Source: CAVZVW01 sp963778845
GTDB lineage: Bacteria; Actinomycetota; Actinomycetes; Actinomycetales; Kineosporiaceae
DNA: 64,000 nt
Assembly: GCA_963778845.1 (NCBI GenBank)
Contig: CAVZVW010000009.1
Location: forward strand, 1,798,001-1,862,000
Direction of reading: 5' to 3'
Both the position numbers and the translations under genes were made by a program. Each line of letters begins with the position of its first letter. The stretch's first letter is position 1. The notes under the pieces were generated by a model that did no database searches, was not told the DNA's origin, and saw nothing but the letters and a program-made list of their open reading frames with translations. Below, in pieces: positions 45,751 to 54,006 of this stretch.

Positions 45751-46544
45751 CTCGACGCCGCCGTCGGGGGTCGCCCATCACCCGGCGGCCCGGCGTAGGC
45801 CTGGGCGATCTCCAACCACCGCCGCGCCGTCGGCCCCACCGCCTGCACGGCGAGGTCGTCGCGATGGCGGCGCTGGGTGACGAGCAGGCAGAAGTCCAGG
45901 GCTGGCCCGACAACCCGGTCGGGGGACTCCGGCTCACCCCACACCCACGTGGTCGAGTCGGGCCCGATGAGCTCGACGCGCACATCGCCGGCCGGCAGAG
46001 GATCCCCGTGCACGGCGAACGAGAACGCGCGGGTGCGCACACCGAGGTGGGCGATGTGCCGTAGCCGTCCCGTCGGGACCGGCGTCTGGCCCAACGCGTC
46101 GGCGATGTCGTACCCGTGCGCCCAGGTCTCCATCAAGCGGGCCGTCACCATCGAGGGTCCGGACAGCGCGGCCCCGAACCATGGCACGCGCGCTCCGTCC
46201 GGTACCGACACCAGCGCCGTCGTGACCCTCTCGCGGGCGTCCCGCCAGGCATCGAGGATCTCGGACGGCCTCCGCAGCGCACCGGTGTCCGCCGTCTCGT
46301 CGACGACTGTCCCGGCTCGGTCGGCGATCGACGTGAGGTGCTCGACGTACGCTGTGGGCTCCTTGACCGCCAGGAGGGCCAGGTCGTCCCCCCAGGCCAG
46401 GTGTGCCACTTGATGGGCGATGGTCCAGCCCGGTGCGGGGGTGGGCAGCCGCCATCGGGTGTCCTCGAGTGCGCCGAGCCGCGCGTCGAGGTCGGCCGAC
46501 TCAGCACGAAGGTCGTCCACGAGCTGAGGCAGTGACGGGCTCAC
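45747..46544 (-). CDS. TIGR03084-like DinB/maleylpyruvate isomerase-fold protein
   Basis: A 265-residue protein of the mycothiol-dependent maleylpyruvate-isomerase-like DinB fold, probably metal binding: GWTIAHQVAHLAWGDDLALLAV (His ligands), METWAHGYDIADALG (His-x3-Asp). GTG 46544 has GGCGGAG upstream. It lies 46 bases downstream of a FadE-like gene pair and is probably in their operon; members of this family often accompany acyl-CoA dehydrogenase genes, from memory. Confidence 0.78.
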   Translation of the reverse strand: MSPSLPQLVDDLRAESADLDARLGALEDTRWRLPTPAPGWTIAHQVAHLAWGDDLALLAVKEPTAYVEHLTSIADRAGTVVDETADTGALRRPSEILDAWRDARERVTTALVSVPDGARVPWFGAALSGPSMVTARLMETWAHGYDIADALGQTPVPTGRLRHIAHLGVRTRAFSFAVHGDPLPAGDVRVELIGPDSTTWVWGEPESPDRVVGPALDFCLLVTQRRHRDDLAVQAVGPTARRWLEIAQAYAGPPGDGRPPTAASS

Positions 46545-46590
46545 GACTCCGCCTTTCGCGTCGGAGAGTGCATGATCGCCGGCAGACAGG

Positions 46591-47745
46591 TCATCGGGGT
46601 GGGCCGGATGGTGGCGGCAGGAGGTCCACGAGAGCGGCGAGGCGGGCACGGTGCATACCCGGTGTGCCGAACGCGATCTGGTCGGCCTTGGCGCGCTTGA
46701 GGTACAGGTGGGCCGGGTGCTCCCACGTCATGCCGATGCCCCCGTGCATCTGCACGCACTCCTCGGCCGCGAGCACGGCGACCTCAGAGCAGTACGCCTG
46801 CGCCACGCTGACCGCGACCGCGGTGTCCGGGCTGGCCGAGGCAAGCGCGTCGGCCGCGTACCGCGCGACGGCGCGAGCAGAGCCGACCTGCGCCCATAGG
46901 TCCGCCAGCCGATGCTTCAGCGCCTGGAAGGAGCCGACTGGCCGGGCGAACTGGCGTCGTTCCTTGACGTAGGCGACGGTCGTGTCCAGGCACCACTGGG
47001 CGATCCCCACCTGCTCCGAGGCGAGCAGCCCGGCAGCGACCTCGAGCCCGCTGGACAGGGCGTGGGCAGCCTGCGACCCCGTCGACACGAGCCGGCCGGG
47101 CGCCTGAACGAGGCGGACGTCGGCCAGGCGGCGGGTGTTGTCGAGCGACGTCCTCGGCTCTACGGACACCCCCGGTCCACCGGTCAGGACGACGAAGAGC
47201 CCCGGCTCACCCGCCACCACGGCCGGCACCACCAGGGCGTCGGCGATCTCGGCGTCGGCGACGGCCGTCACCCGTCCCGTGAGGCTCGCCCCTTCGGCCA
47301 CGACGGTGGGAGGTGCCGCCTCGCCCGGCGGCGACGGCAGCGGGACCGCGACGACGTGCGCGGCGGTCCCGGCTGCCAGGGGCCCCAGCGCGGCGGCGTC
47401 CCCGTCACCGGCCCCGCAGAGTCGAAGCACGCTCGCCGCGAGCACGGCACTGGTCAGGTAGGGCACCGGCGCGACGGCTCGCCCCAGCTCCTCCAGGACG
47501 ACGCCCGCCTCGCGGGGGCTCGCACCCGCCCCACCGAGGTTCTCTGGGACCAGCAACCCGGCCAGACCCAGGTCCTGGGCCAGGACCCGCCAGAGATCGA
47601 GGTCGTGAGGGTGAGCACCGTCCAGGCGGTCGATCACCGAAGCGGGCGGGCACCGGTCGGTGAGGACGGCGCGCACGCCGGCGCGCAGGTCCTCCTCGAC
47701 CTCGCTGTACAGCAGGTCGGCTCCCGCGCCTGCCGCGCCGTTCAT
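46591..47745 (-). CDS. Acyl-CoA dehydrogenase family protein, probable non-catalytic partner
   Basis: A 384-residue FadE-like protein: LGLAGLLVPENLGGAGASPREAGVVLEELGRA, YVKERRQFARPVGSFQALKHRLAD and CVQMHGGIGMTWEHPAHLYLKRAKADQ. The catalytic Glu position of the usual YEGT motif reads FGTPGMHR, without Glu. In actinobacteria two different FadE chains often form an alpha2beta2 enzyme in which only one supplies the base; the partner is the 403-residue gene upstream, whose stop overlaps this ATG by 4 bases. The substrate is unknown; steroid or branched side chains are typical for such pairs. Confidence 0.85.
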   Translation of the reverse strand: MNGAAGAGADLLYSEVEEDLRAGVRAVLTDRCPPASVIDRLDGAHPHDLDLWRVLAQDLGLAGLLVPENLGGAGASPREAGVVLEELGRAVAPVPYLTSAVLAASVLRLCGAGDGDAAALGPLAAGTAAHVVAVPLPSPPGEAAPPTVVAEGASLTGRVTAVADAEIADALVVPAVVAGEPGLFVVLTGGPGVSVEPRTSLDNTRRLADVRLVQAPGRLVSTGSQAAHALSSGLEVAAGLLASEQVGIAQWCLDTTVAYVKERRQFARPVGSFQALKHRLADLWAQVGSARAVARYAADALASASPDTAVAVSVAQAYCSEVAVLAAEECVQMHGGIGMTWEHPAHLYLKRAKADQIAFGTPGMHRARLAALVDLLPPPSGPPR

Positions 47746-48953
47746 CGCGGGAGGTCCTTCCACGCGACGGCCACGTCCTCCCGCGGCTCGGCGGGCAGCC
47801 CCAGCACCCGCTCCGCGACGATGTTGCGCAGGATCTCTGAGGTGCCTCCCTCGATCGAGTTCCCCTTCGCCCGCAGGTAGCGGTAGCCAGGGCCCCGCCC
47901 GGTGAAGTCGGTCAGCTCGCTGCGGTGCATGGCCCAGTCGTCGTAGAGCAGGCCCTCCTCGCCGAGCAGCTCGACCTCCCAGCTGGAGACGGCCTGCGCG
48001 AGGCGCGCGAAGGACAGCTTCATCGCCGAGCCCTCAGGCCCCGGATGCCCCGCCGCCAGCTGCTGGCGCAGTCGCTCGGCCGTCAGACGAGCGGCCTCGG
48101 CCTCGACCCACAGCGCGAGCAGCCGGTCGTGCAGGTCGTGCGTGCGACGCTCGGGACGGTCGCGCCAGGCCTGCGCCGCGACGCCGATCATCCCCGACTC
48201 ACGCGCGGCGGCAGCGCCCCCGATCGCGACGCGCTCGTTCATCAGGGTGGTCATGGCCACCTGCCACCCTCGGCCGACGTCACCCAGCCGGTGGGCGTCG
48301 GGGATGCGGACGCCGGACAGGAAGACCTCGTTGAACTCCGCCTCCCCCGTGATCTGACGCAGGGGCCGCACGTCCACCCCCGGGACGGTCATGTCACACA
48401 CGAAGTACGTGAGCCCCTTGTGCTTCGGGACCTCGGAGTCCGTGCGGGCGAGCAGGATGGCCCATCGTGCGTGGTGCGCGTTCGACGTCCACACCTTCTG
48501 CCCGTCGACGACCCAGTCCCCCTCCACGGCCTGCACGGCGCGCGTCGCCAGCCCGGCCAGGTCGGAACCGGCACCCGGCTCGCTGAAGAGCTGGCACCAG
48601 ACCTCCTCCCCGAGCCAGAGGGGCCGCAGGAACCGGGCCCTCTGCTCCGCAGTCCCGAAGGCGAGGATCGTCGGGGCCGCCATGCCGAGGCCGATCCCGA
48701 TGCGGCGCGGCTCGTTGTCCGGCGCGCCGGCGGTCGCGAGCGCCTCGTCCACCGCCGCCTGCAGCGACCGAGGAGCCCCGCACCCCCCGAGGCCGGCCGG
48801 GTAGTGCACCCATGCCAGGCCGGCGTCGAAGCGGGCACCCAGGAACCGCTCCCGAGGCGTCGTCGCAGGGTCGTGCTCGGCCAGCAGTGCCCGCACACGT
48901 GCGAGCAGCCCCTCGGCGTCGGGTGCGCCCTTCGCGGCGCCGGCTTCGGTCAC
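47742..48953 (-). CDS. Acyl-CoA dehydrogenase, probable catalytic chain
   Basis: A 403-residue FadE-like flavoprotein: EVWCQLFSEPGAGSDLAGLATRA (flavin-binding), WTSNAHHARWAILLARTD, LMNERVAIGG, and the C-terminal SIEGGTSEILRNIVAERVLGLP containing the catalytic-type Glu. It oxidises an acyl-CoA to the enoyl-CoA. GTG 48953 has GAGAGGAG upstream; the open frame extends into the next gene without sense. Forms a coupled pair with the gene at 46591-47745 and lies 95 bases after a FabG-like SDR. Confidence 0.87.
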   Translation of the reverse strand: MTEAGAAKGAPDAEGLLARVRALLAEHDPATTPRERFLGARFDAGLAWVHYPAGLGGCGAPRSLQAAVDEALATAGAPDNEPRRIGIGLGMAAPTILAFGTAEQRARFLRPLWLGEEVWCQLFSEPGAGSDLAGLATRAVQAVEGDWVVDGQKVWTSNAHHARWAILLARTDSEVPKHKGLTYFVCDMTVPGVDVRPLRQITGEAEFNEVFLSGVRIPDAHRLGDVGRGWQVAMTTLMNERVAIGGAAAARESGMIGVAAQAWRDRPERRTHDLHDRLLALWVEAEAARLTAERLRQQLAAGHPGPEGSAMKLSFARLAQAVSSWEVELLGEEGLLYDDWAMHRSELTDFTGRGPGYRYLRAKGNSIEGGTSEILRNIVAERVLGLPAEPREDVAVAWKDLPR

Positions 48954-49048
48954 GACTCCTCGCTCTCCTCTCGGTGCCGGGCGTCTACTGCGTGCCAAGC
49001 ATGTATGGGTGCCGGGCGTCGCCGGAGCTGCTGGGCGGGCACGGCCGG

Positions 49049-49825
49049 TCAGCCCTGCGGGCCACCGGCGACGTAGATGACCTGGCCGGAGACGAACGAC
49101 GCCTCGTCGCTGACGAGGAACGCCACGACGGCGGCGACGTCCTGCGGCACCCCGATCCTGCCGACCGGGATCTGGGCTGCCACGGCCTTCTGGAACTCCT
49201 CGACGCCCAGGCCCAGCCGCTGCGCGGTCGCCGCCGTCATGTCGGTGGCGATGAACCCCGGCGCCACCGCGTTGGCCGTGACCCCGAAACGCCCCAGCTC
49301 GATCGCCAGCGTCTTGGTGAACCCCTGCAGCCCCGCCTTGGCCGCCGAGTAGTTCACCTGACCACGGTTGCCGAGGGCGGAGGTGCTCGACAGGTTGACG
49401 ATGCGGCCCCACTGCGCCTTGGTCATGTGTGCCTGGACCGCGCGACTCATGAGGAAGGCGCCGCGGAGGTGGACGCCGATCACGGCGTCCCACTCCGCGT
49501 CGGCCATCTTGAACAGCAGGTTGTCGCGGATGATCCCCGCGTTGTTGACCAGGACGGTGGGGGCGCCCAGGCCCGCAGCCACACTCGCGACCGCCGCTTC
49601 CACCTCGTCGGCGTCGCTGACGTCGGCGCCGACCGCCATCGCCCGACCCCCGCCGTCCTCGATGGCGGAGACGGTGGCTTCGCATGCGGCGGCGTCCAGG
49701 TCGAGCACGGCCACCGCGAGACGGTCACGAGCCAGGCGGATCGCCGTCGCGGCCCCGATGCCGCGCGCGGCCCCGGTGACGATGGCGACGCGTGCACCGG
49801 CGGAGGTCGGGGTGGACTGGCTCAC
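49049..49825 (-). CDS. 3-oxoacyl-ACP/CoA reductase-like SDR (FabG family)
   Basis: A 258-residue classical SDR: cofactor motif VTGAARGIGAAT, NNAG, catalytic Ser in NLSSTSALGNRGQVN, YSAAK with Tyr/Lys, and C-terminal SGQVIYVAGG. GTG 49825 has AGGGAG seven bases upstream. As first gene of the unit SDR - FadE - FadE - DinB-like, it likely acts as a hydroxyacyl-CoA dehydrogenase in the same degradative route; that is inference. Confidence 0.87.
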   Translation of the reverse strand: MSQSTPTSAGARVAIVTGAARGIGAATAIRLARDRLAVAVLDLDAAACEATVSAIEDGGGRAMAVGADVSDADEVEAAVASVAAGLGAPTVLVNNAGIIRDNLLFKMADAEWDAVIGVHLRGAFLMSRAVQAHMTKAQWGRIVNLSSTSALGNRGQVNYSAAKAGLQGFTKTLAIELGRFGVTANAVAPGFIATDMTAATAQRLGLGVEEFQKAVAAQIPVGRIGVPQDVAAVVAFLVSDEASFVSGQVIYVAGGPQG

Positions 49826-49950
49826 GAGAGCTCCCTGGGAGTCGGCGCGACGTCGCTGCGCGGCCTAACGTATCTGCGCGGCACGACAGGCGAGAATGCC
49901 GGCGTGGCCCCCGACGCCCCGGTGCACGTCGACCCCTGTGGACAGACCCT

Positions 49951-49976
49951 GTGAACAGCAACCGTGAACAGCAACC
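49951..49976. repeat. 13-base tandem duplication at the start of the ammonia-lyase gene
   Basis: GTGAACAGCAACC occurs twice in a row, putting GTG codons in two frames 13 bases apart. Only the second, at 49964, is in frame with the gene. Confidence 0.85.
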
Positions 49977-51136
49977 CGCCGTACGTCAACCCGGGCGCGC
50001 GTGCCTGGGTCTGCCCGGCGCCGGACCGGGCCGCCCGCGCGTTCCACCGCCTGCTCCCCGGCTACCGGCCGACCCCGCTGGTCGAGACCCCGTCCCTCGC
50101 GGCACGCCTGGGCGTGGGCCGCGTGCTCGTCAAGGACGAGTCACAGCGCTTCGACCTGCGGGCGTTCAAGATGCTCGGCGCCTCGTGGGCGACCTACCGG
50201 TGCCTGTGCACCCGTGCCGGCGGCAGCCTCGGCACCGGCGGCGCCGCGCCTCGCGACCTCGCGGAGATCCGTCGCACGGCGGCCACGATGGCCCCGCTGC
50301 GGCTCGTCACGGCCACCGACGGCAACCACGGCCGCGCCGTCGCCCGCATGGCCGGGTGGCTCGACCTCGCCGCTCACGTGTTCGTGCCGGCAGATACGTC
50401 GCTCGCGGTGGTCGGGGCCATCGCCGGCGAGGGTGCGCGGGTCACCACCGTCGACGGCGACTACGACGTCGCGGTGCGCGCGGCTGCCGCGCAAGCCGAG
50501 GTGGACGACGACGCCGTCCTGGTTCAGGACACCGCGTGGCCCGGCTACGAGCTCGTTCCGTCGTGGGTCGTCGCCGGCTACCTCACCCTCTTCACGGAGC
50601 TGGACGAGCAGATGCTCGCGTTCGGGGGCGACATCGACCTCGTGAGCGTCCCGGTCGGGGTCGGGTCGCTCGCCCACGCCGCCCTCGCCCACTACCGCAG
50701 CCGGGACGGCGCGCGGCCGGCGGTGCTCGGCGTCGAGCCGCAGGTGGCGGCCTGCGTCCTGGCGAGCCTGCGCCGCGGTGAGCTGTGCAGCGTGACGACA
50801 GCCGCGACGTCCATGGCCGGGCTCAACTGCGGCACGCCGTCCTTGATCGCCTGGCCCTACCTGCAGCAGGGGCTGGACGCCGCAGTGGCGGTCAGTGACG
50901 AGCAGGCGGCGTCCGCGGCGGCGGCGATGCACGCGGCGGGGATCTCCGCCGGCCCGAGCGGGGCGGCGTCCCTCGCCGGGGTCGACGCCCTGGTGGCGGG
51001 GACGGCGCGCGCGGAGGGCCGCGCCATCGTCCGGGGTGCGAGAGGCTCGCGCGGGAGCCCTGGCTGCGGCCCCGGCGATCTCGGACCGGCCAGTACCGTC
51101 GTACTCGTCAGCACCGAGGGCGCACACGCGTCGTGA
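49964..51136 (+). CDS. Diaminopropionate ammonia-lyase-like PLP enzyme
   Basis: A 390-residue fold-type II PLP enzyme. The PLP lysine is in RFDLRAFKMLGASWA, matching diaminopropionate ammonia-lyase (RFGLNAFK); the glycine-rich loop region is SVPVGVGSLAHAALAHY and the substrate loop TATDGNHGRAVARMAG. It would turn 2,3-diaminopropionate (or Ser/Thr) into pyruvate and ammonia. Start at GTG 49964 falls in a 13-base duplication and has no good ribosome-binding site. It is divergent from the FabG-like gene and monocistronic. Confidence 0.8.
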   Translation: MNSNPPYVNPGARAWVCPAPDRAARAFHRLLPGYRPTPLVETPSLAARLGVGRVLVKDESQRFDLRAFKMLGASWATYRCLCTRAGGSLGTGGAAPRDLAEIRRTAATMAPLRLVTATDGNHGRAVARMAGWLDLAAHVFVPADTSLAVVGAIAGEGARVTTVDGDYDVAVRAAAAQAEVDDDAVLVQDTAWPGYELVPSWVVAGYLTLFTELDEQMLAFGGDIDLVSVPVGVGSLAHAALAHYRSRDGARPAVLGVEPQVAACVLASLRRGELCSVTTAATSMAGLNCGTPSLIAWPYLQQGLDAAVAVSDEQAASAAAAMHAAGISAGPSGAASLAGVDALVAGTARAEGRAIVRGARGSRGSPGCGPGDLGPASTVVLVSTEGAHAS

Positions 51137-51360
51137 CCTCGCGGTGCGTCCGCCCTCGGACGTGCTTGCCCACATGCACCAATAACCCGATTCGATGGCT
51201 TTCGTAGATGCCAGCCGGGTCGAACCGGGCCCACGGTCCCGGCAGCCAGCCGCCGATGGGGTGCAGGCTGGGGTGTTCAGCGCCAACGGATCGAGTGACG
51301 AGACGGCGGTGAGGGTGTGAGTGGCGGTGCCGGCCGGCTGTGCCAGCGCGCGCCGTCCCG

Positions 51361-53397
51361 ATGCCGTTGACGCGGGTGCGGGCAGGCTGGCGCTCTCCGG
51401 CCACGTGGGCCCTTGCAGGCCTGGTCACGCTCACGAGCGCCGCCAGCACCTTCACGGTGTGGGCGGCGACGAGCAGTGCCGCGGCCGCTCGTCACGTCGA
51501 CCTGGCGATCAAGCTCGCCGACGACTACGCGCACGCCGAGTCCGCCGTGGCAGCCGAGGAGTCCCTCGAGCGCAAGTACCGCCTCGAGCCGTCGAAGGCT
51601 GTGCGGGCCCGGTTCGACGCGGCCTCGGCTGCCGTCGTCGAGTCGCTCCGGGGGGTGCGGACGCACGGCGGCGCCGCCGACCTCCGGCTCGCCGACGAGG
51701 TGCAGCGCCAACACACGAGCTACCTCGCCTCGGTCGAGGCGATGTTCGCCGCCGTCGACGGCCACGACGACGAGCGTGTGCTGAGGATCGACGGCAACGA
51801 GGTGGACCCCCAGTTCAGCGAGATCGAGGCCGCCGTGCACACCGCCGCGGACATGCAGCGCGCCTTGGCGCTGCAACGGCTGAACGGGCTGCGGGAGCGC
51901 CAGCTGCTCATCTCGCGGCTCGCGACACCTGCACTCGCGGCGGGGCTGGCCCTGGCGCTGCTGTTCGCCCTGCTCCTGCGCCGCTACCAGGCCCAGCTGG
52001 ACCGGCAGCGCAGGCAGGCCGTTCACGAAGCCCTGCACGACGCGCTCACCGGGCTGCCCAACCGGACGCTGTTCACCGACCGCCTGGGCCAGGCGCTGCG
52101 CGTCGCCGACCGCGAGGGCGGCCTCGTCGGGCTGCTCCTGCTGGACCTCGACCGCTTCAAGGACGTCAACGACACCCTTGGCCACCACATCGGCGACAAG
52201 CTGCTCGTGGAGATCTCCCTGCGTCTGATGCAACCGCTGCGGCAGGCCGACACGGTGTGCCGGCTCGGTGGCGACGAGTTCGCGATCCTGCTGCCCTACC
52301 TCGACGGCCTCCCCGCCGCGATGGCGGTGGCCGAGCGGGTGCGCGCGGTGCTCGACCCGCCGTTCCGCATCGACGGTGCGGACCTCGACGTCGAGGCCAG
52401 CGTCGGGGTCGTCGTCTCCGGCGAGCACGGTGACGAGGCGGCGATCCTCCTGCAGCGCGCCGACGTCGCGATGTACGAGGCCAAGCATCGCGGCGTCGGC
52501 GTCTTCGCCTACGACGACTCCGTCGACCGGCACTCCCCGGCGCGGCTGGCGATGCTCAGCAACGTGCGTCGCGCCTTGGACCGCTCCGAGCTGGTGCTGC
52601 AGTACCAGCCGGAGGTCGACGTCCACACCGGACGGGTGCACACGGCCGAGGCTCTCGTCCGCTGGGACGACCCGGTGCGCGGGCTGGTGCCGCCCAGCGA
52701 CTTCATCCCGCTGGCCGAGCACACCGGTCTGATCGTCCCTTTGACCCGGTGGGTGCTCGACACGGCTCTGGGCCAGATGCGGGAGTGGCTGGACGCCGGC
52801 GAGTCGGTGCGGGTCGCCGTCAACCTCTCATGGCGCAGCCTGCTGGACGTCGCGCTCCCGGGCCAGGTGGAGACGCTGCTGTCCGCGCACCGGATCCCGC
52901 CCGACATGCTGCAGCTGGAGGTCACGGAGTCGGCCATCATGACCGACCCGCTCCGGGCGCACGCGGTGCTCGCCGACCTCGCCGCCCTCGGTACGGCGAT
53001 CGTGATCGACGACTTCGGGGCCGGGTACACCAGCCTCAGCCAGCTGGACTCGCTCCCGATCAGCCAGGTGAAGATCGACCGCTCGTTCGTGTCGTCCATG
53101 GGGTCCTCGCGCGAGAACGAGCTCATCGTGCGTGGCGTCATCGACCTGTGCCACAACCTGGGGCTCACGACAGTGGCCGAGGGTGTCGAGGACGACGAGG
53201 TGCTGACCATGCTGCGCGCAGCCGGATGTGACTACGCGCAGGGTTTCTACGTGTGCTGCCCACTCGACCCGGAACCGTTCCTGCAGTGGCTGACGACGGG
53301 CCCGTGGGAGCGCCTCAGCGGCGCCGAGACCGAGGTGCTCCTACCCGCTGCGCCCGAAGCCGGTGCACCCGGAGAGGCCCCTGCCCTGCAGGGATGA
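51361..53397 (+). CDS. Membrane-bound GGDEF-EAL c-di-GMP protein
   Basis: A 678-residue protein. Two membrane segments (~residues 12-34 and ~190-212) enclose an extracytoplasmic helical sensor. The diguanylate cyclase domain has intact RLGGDEFAI and an inhibitory RxxD site (RQAD) five residues before it. The EAL domain is also intact: AEALVRW, VAVNLSW, LQLEVTES, DDFGAGYTSL, KIDRSF, AEGVED. It could both make and break c-di-GMP, with product control. ATG 51361 is used; GTG 51340 is an alternative. Monocistronic; the terminator is at 53407-53430. Confidence 0.92.
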   Translation: MPLTRVRAGWRSPATWALAGLVTLTSAASTFTVWAATSSAAAARHVDLAIKLADDYAHAESAVAAEESLERKYRLEPSKAVRARFDAASAAVVESLRGVRTHGGAADLRLADEVQRQHTSYLASVEAMFAAVDGHDDERVLRIDGNEVDPQFSEIEAAVHTAADMQRALALQRLNGLRERQLLISRLATPALAAGLALALLFALLLRRYQAQLDRQRRQAVHEALHDALTGLPNRTLFTDRLGQALRVADREGGLVGLLLLDLDRFKDVNDTLGHHIGDKLLVEISLRLMQPLRQADTVCRLGGDEFAILLPYLDGLPAAMAVAERVRAVLDPPFRIDGADLDVEASVGVVVSGEHGDEAAILLQRADVAMYEAKHRGVGVFAYDDSVDRHSPARLAMLSNVRRALDRSELVLQYQPEVDVHTGRVHTAEALVRWDDPVRGLVPPSDFIPLAEHTGLIVPLTRWVLDTALGQMREWLDAGESVRVAVNLSWRSLLDVALPGQVETLLSAHRIPPDMLQLEVTESAIMTDPLRAHAVLADLAALGTAIVIDDFGAGYTSLSQLDSLPISQVKIDRSFVSSMGSSRENELIVRGVIDLCHNLGLTTVAEGVEDDEVLTMLRAAGCDYAQGFYVCCPLDPEPFLQWLTTGPWERLSGAETEVLLPAAPEAGAPGEAPALQG

Positions 53398-53406
53398 GCA
53401 CGGGTA

Positions 53407-53430
53407 CGGGCCCGCCGAGGAGCGGGCCCG
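53407..53430. terminator. Bidirectional hairpin terminator
   Basis: Perfect 9-base stem CGGGCCCGC / GCGGGCCCG with loop CGAGGA between the convergent GGDEF-EAL and YCII genes. Confidence 0.8.
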
Positions 53431-53490
53431 CACCGCGCCCCCCGCCCCATCCCCGTCACCCCCCGGGCGTGCCCCCGTGCCGCCCAGCCG

Positions 53491-53805
53491 TCACATGACG
53501 TCGAAGGTCTCGTACACCTCGATGCTGCCCCCACCGCCCAGTACGGGGCAGCCCTTGGCGTGCACCGTGGCGGCGTCCAGGCTGTCCGCCTTGATGATCG
53601 AGTAGCCCGTGAGCCCGGAGCGGGCGGGCTGGCTCACGGAGCCGTCGGGGGCGATCCCCGCCGAAGCCCCGAACGGGTTCCCGCCGTCGGCGACCGACTC
53701 GCCGAGACCGGCGAACCAGCCCTCCCAGGCGGACATGACTGCGGCCCGGTCGGCGTCGGTCTCCGGCATCGACCCGCCCGTGTAGGCGAGGACGTACGTT
53801 CCCAT
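53491..53805 (-). CDS. YCII-like (DGPF-type) small protein
   Basis: A 104-residue protein of the YCII-related fold: MGTYVLAYTGGSMPETDADRAAVMSAWEGWFAGLGESVADGGNPFG, then SGLTGYSIIKADSLDAATVHAKGCPVLGGGGSIEVYETF. Members are ferredoxin-like dimers of unclear function. It lies 201 bases downstream of iolD, beyond a palindrome, so it likely has its own promoter. Confidence 0.85.
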   Translation of the reverse strand: MGTYVLAYTGGSMPETDADRAAVMSAWEGWFAGLGESVADGGNPFGASAGIAPDGSVSQPARSGLTGYSIIKADSLDAATVHAKGCPVLGGGGSIEVYETFDVM

Positions 53806-53930
53806 GCTCTGCTCCCTGCGATCTTGGGTGAAGGCTGCCTGGTGGACGGCCCTACCGCAACGACGAACGGCCCCGTGCCGAATCGACAGCCGCCTCCGGC
53901 CTGCTCACCGGTGTCGAGTGCGCGAACAGT

Positions 53931-53970
53931 GTGCGAGAACGAGGGCGCGCGGGCGACCCCGATCTCGCAC
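53931..53970. repeat. Degenerate third copy of the palindromic element
   Basis: GTGCGAGA at the left and TCTCGCAC at the right enclose 24 bases. The outer arms match the elements at 37719 and 38802, the inside has diverged. It lies 36 bases downstream of the iolD stop, where it could terminate transcription. Confidence 0.65.
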
Positions 53971-54006
53971 GCTGCCATCCACAGGGGGGGGCGCCGACAG
54001 GGGTGG

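Noticed and set aside
51137..51360. c-di-GMP riboswitch upstream of the GGDEF-EAL gene
   Set aside because: I looked for GEMM-type conserved loops and could not find them.
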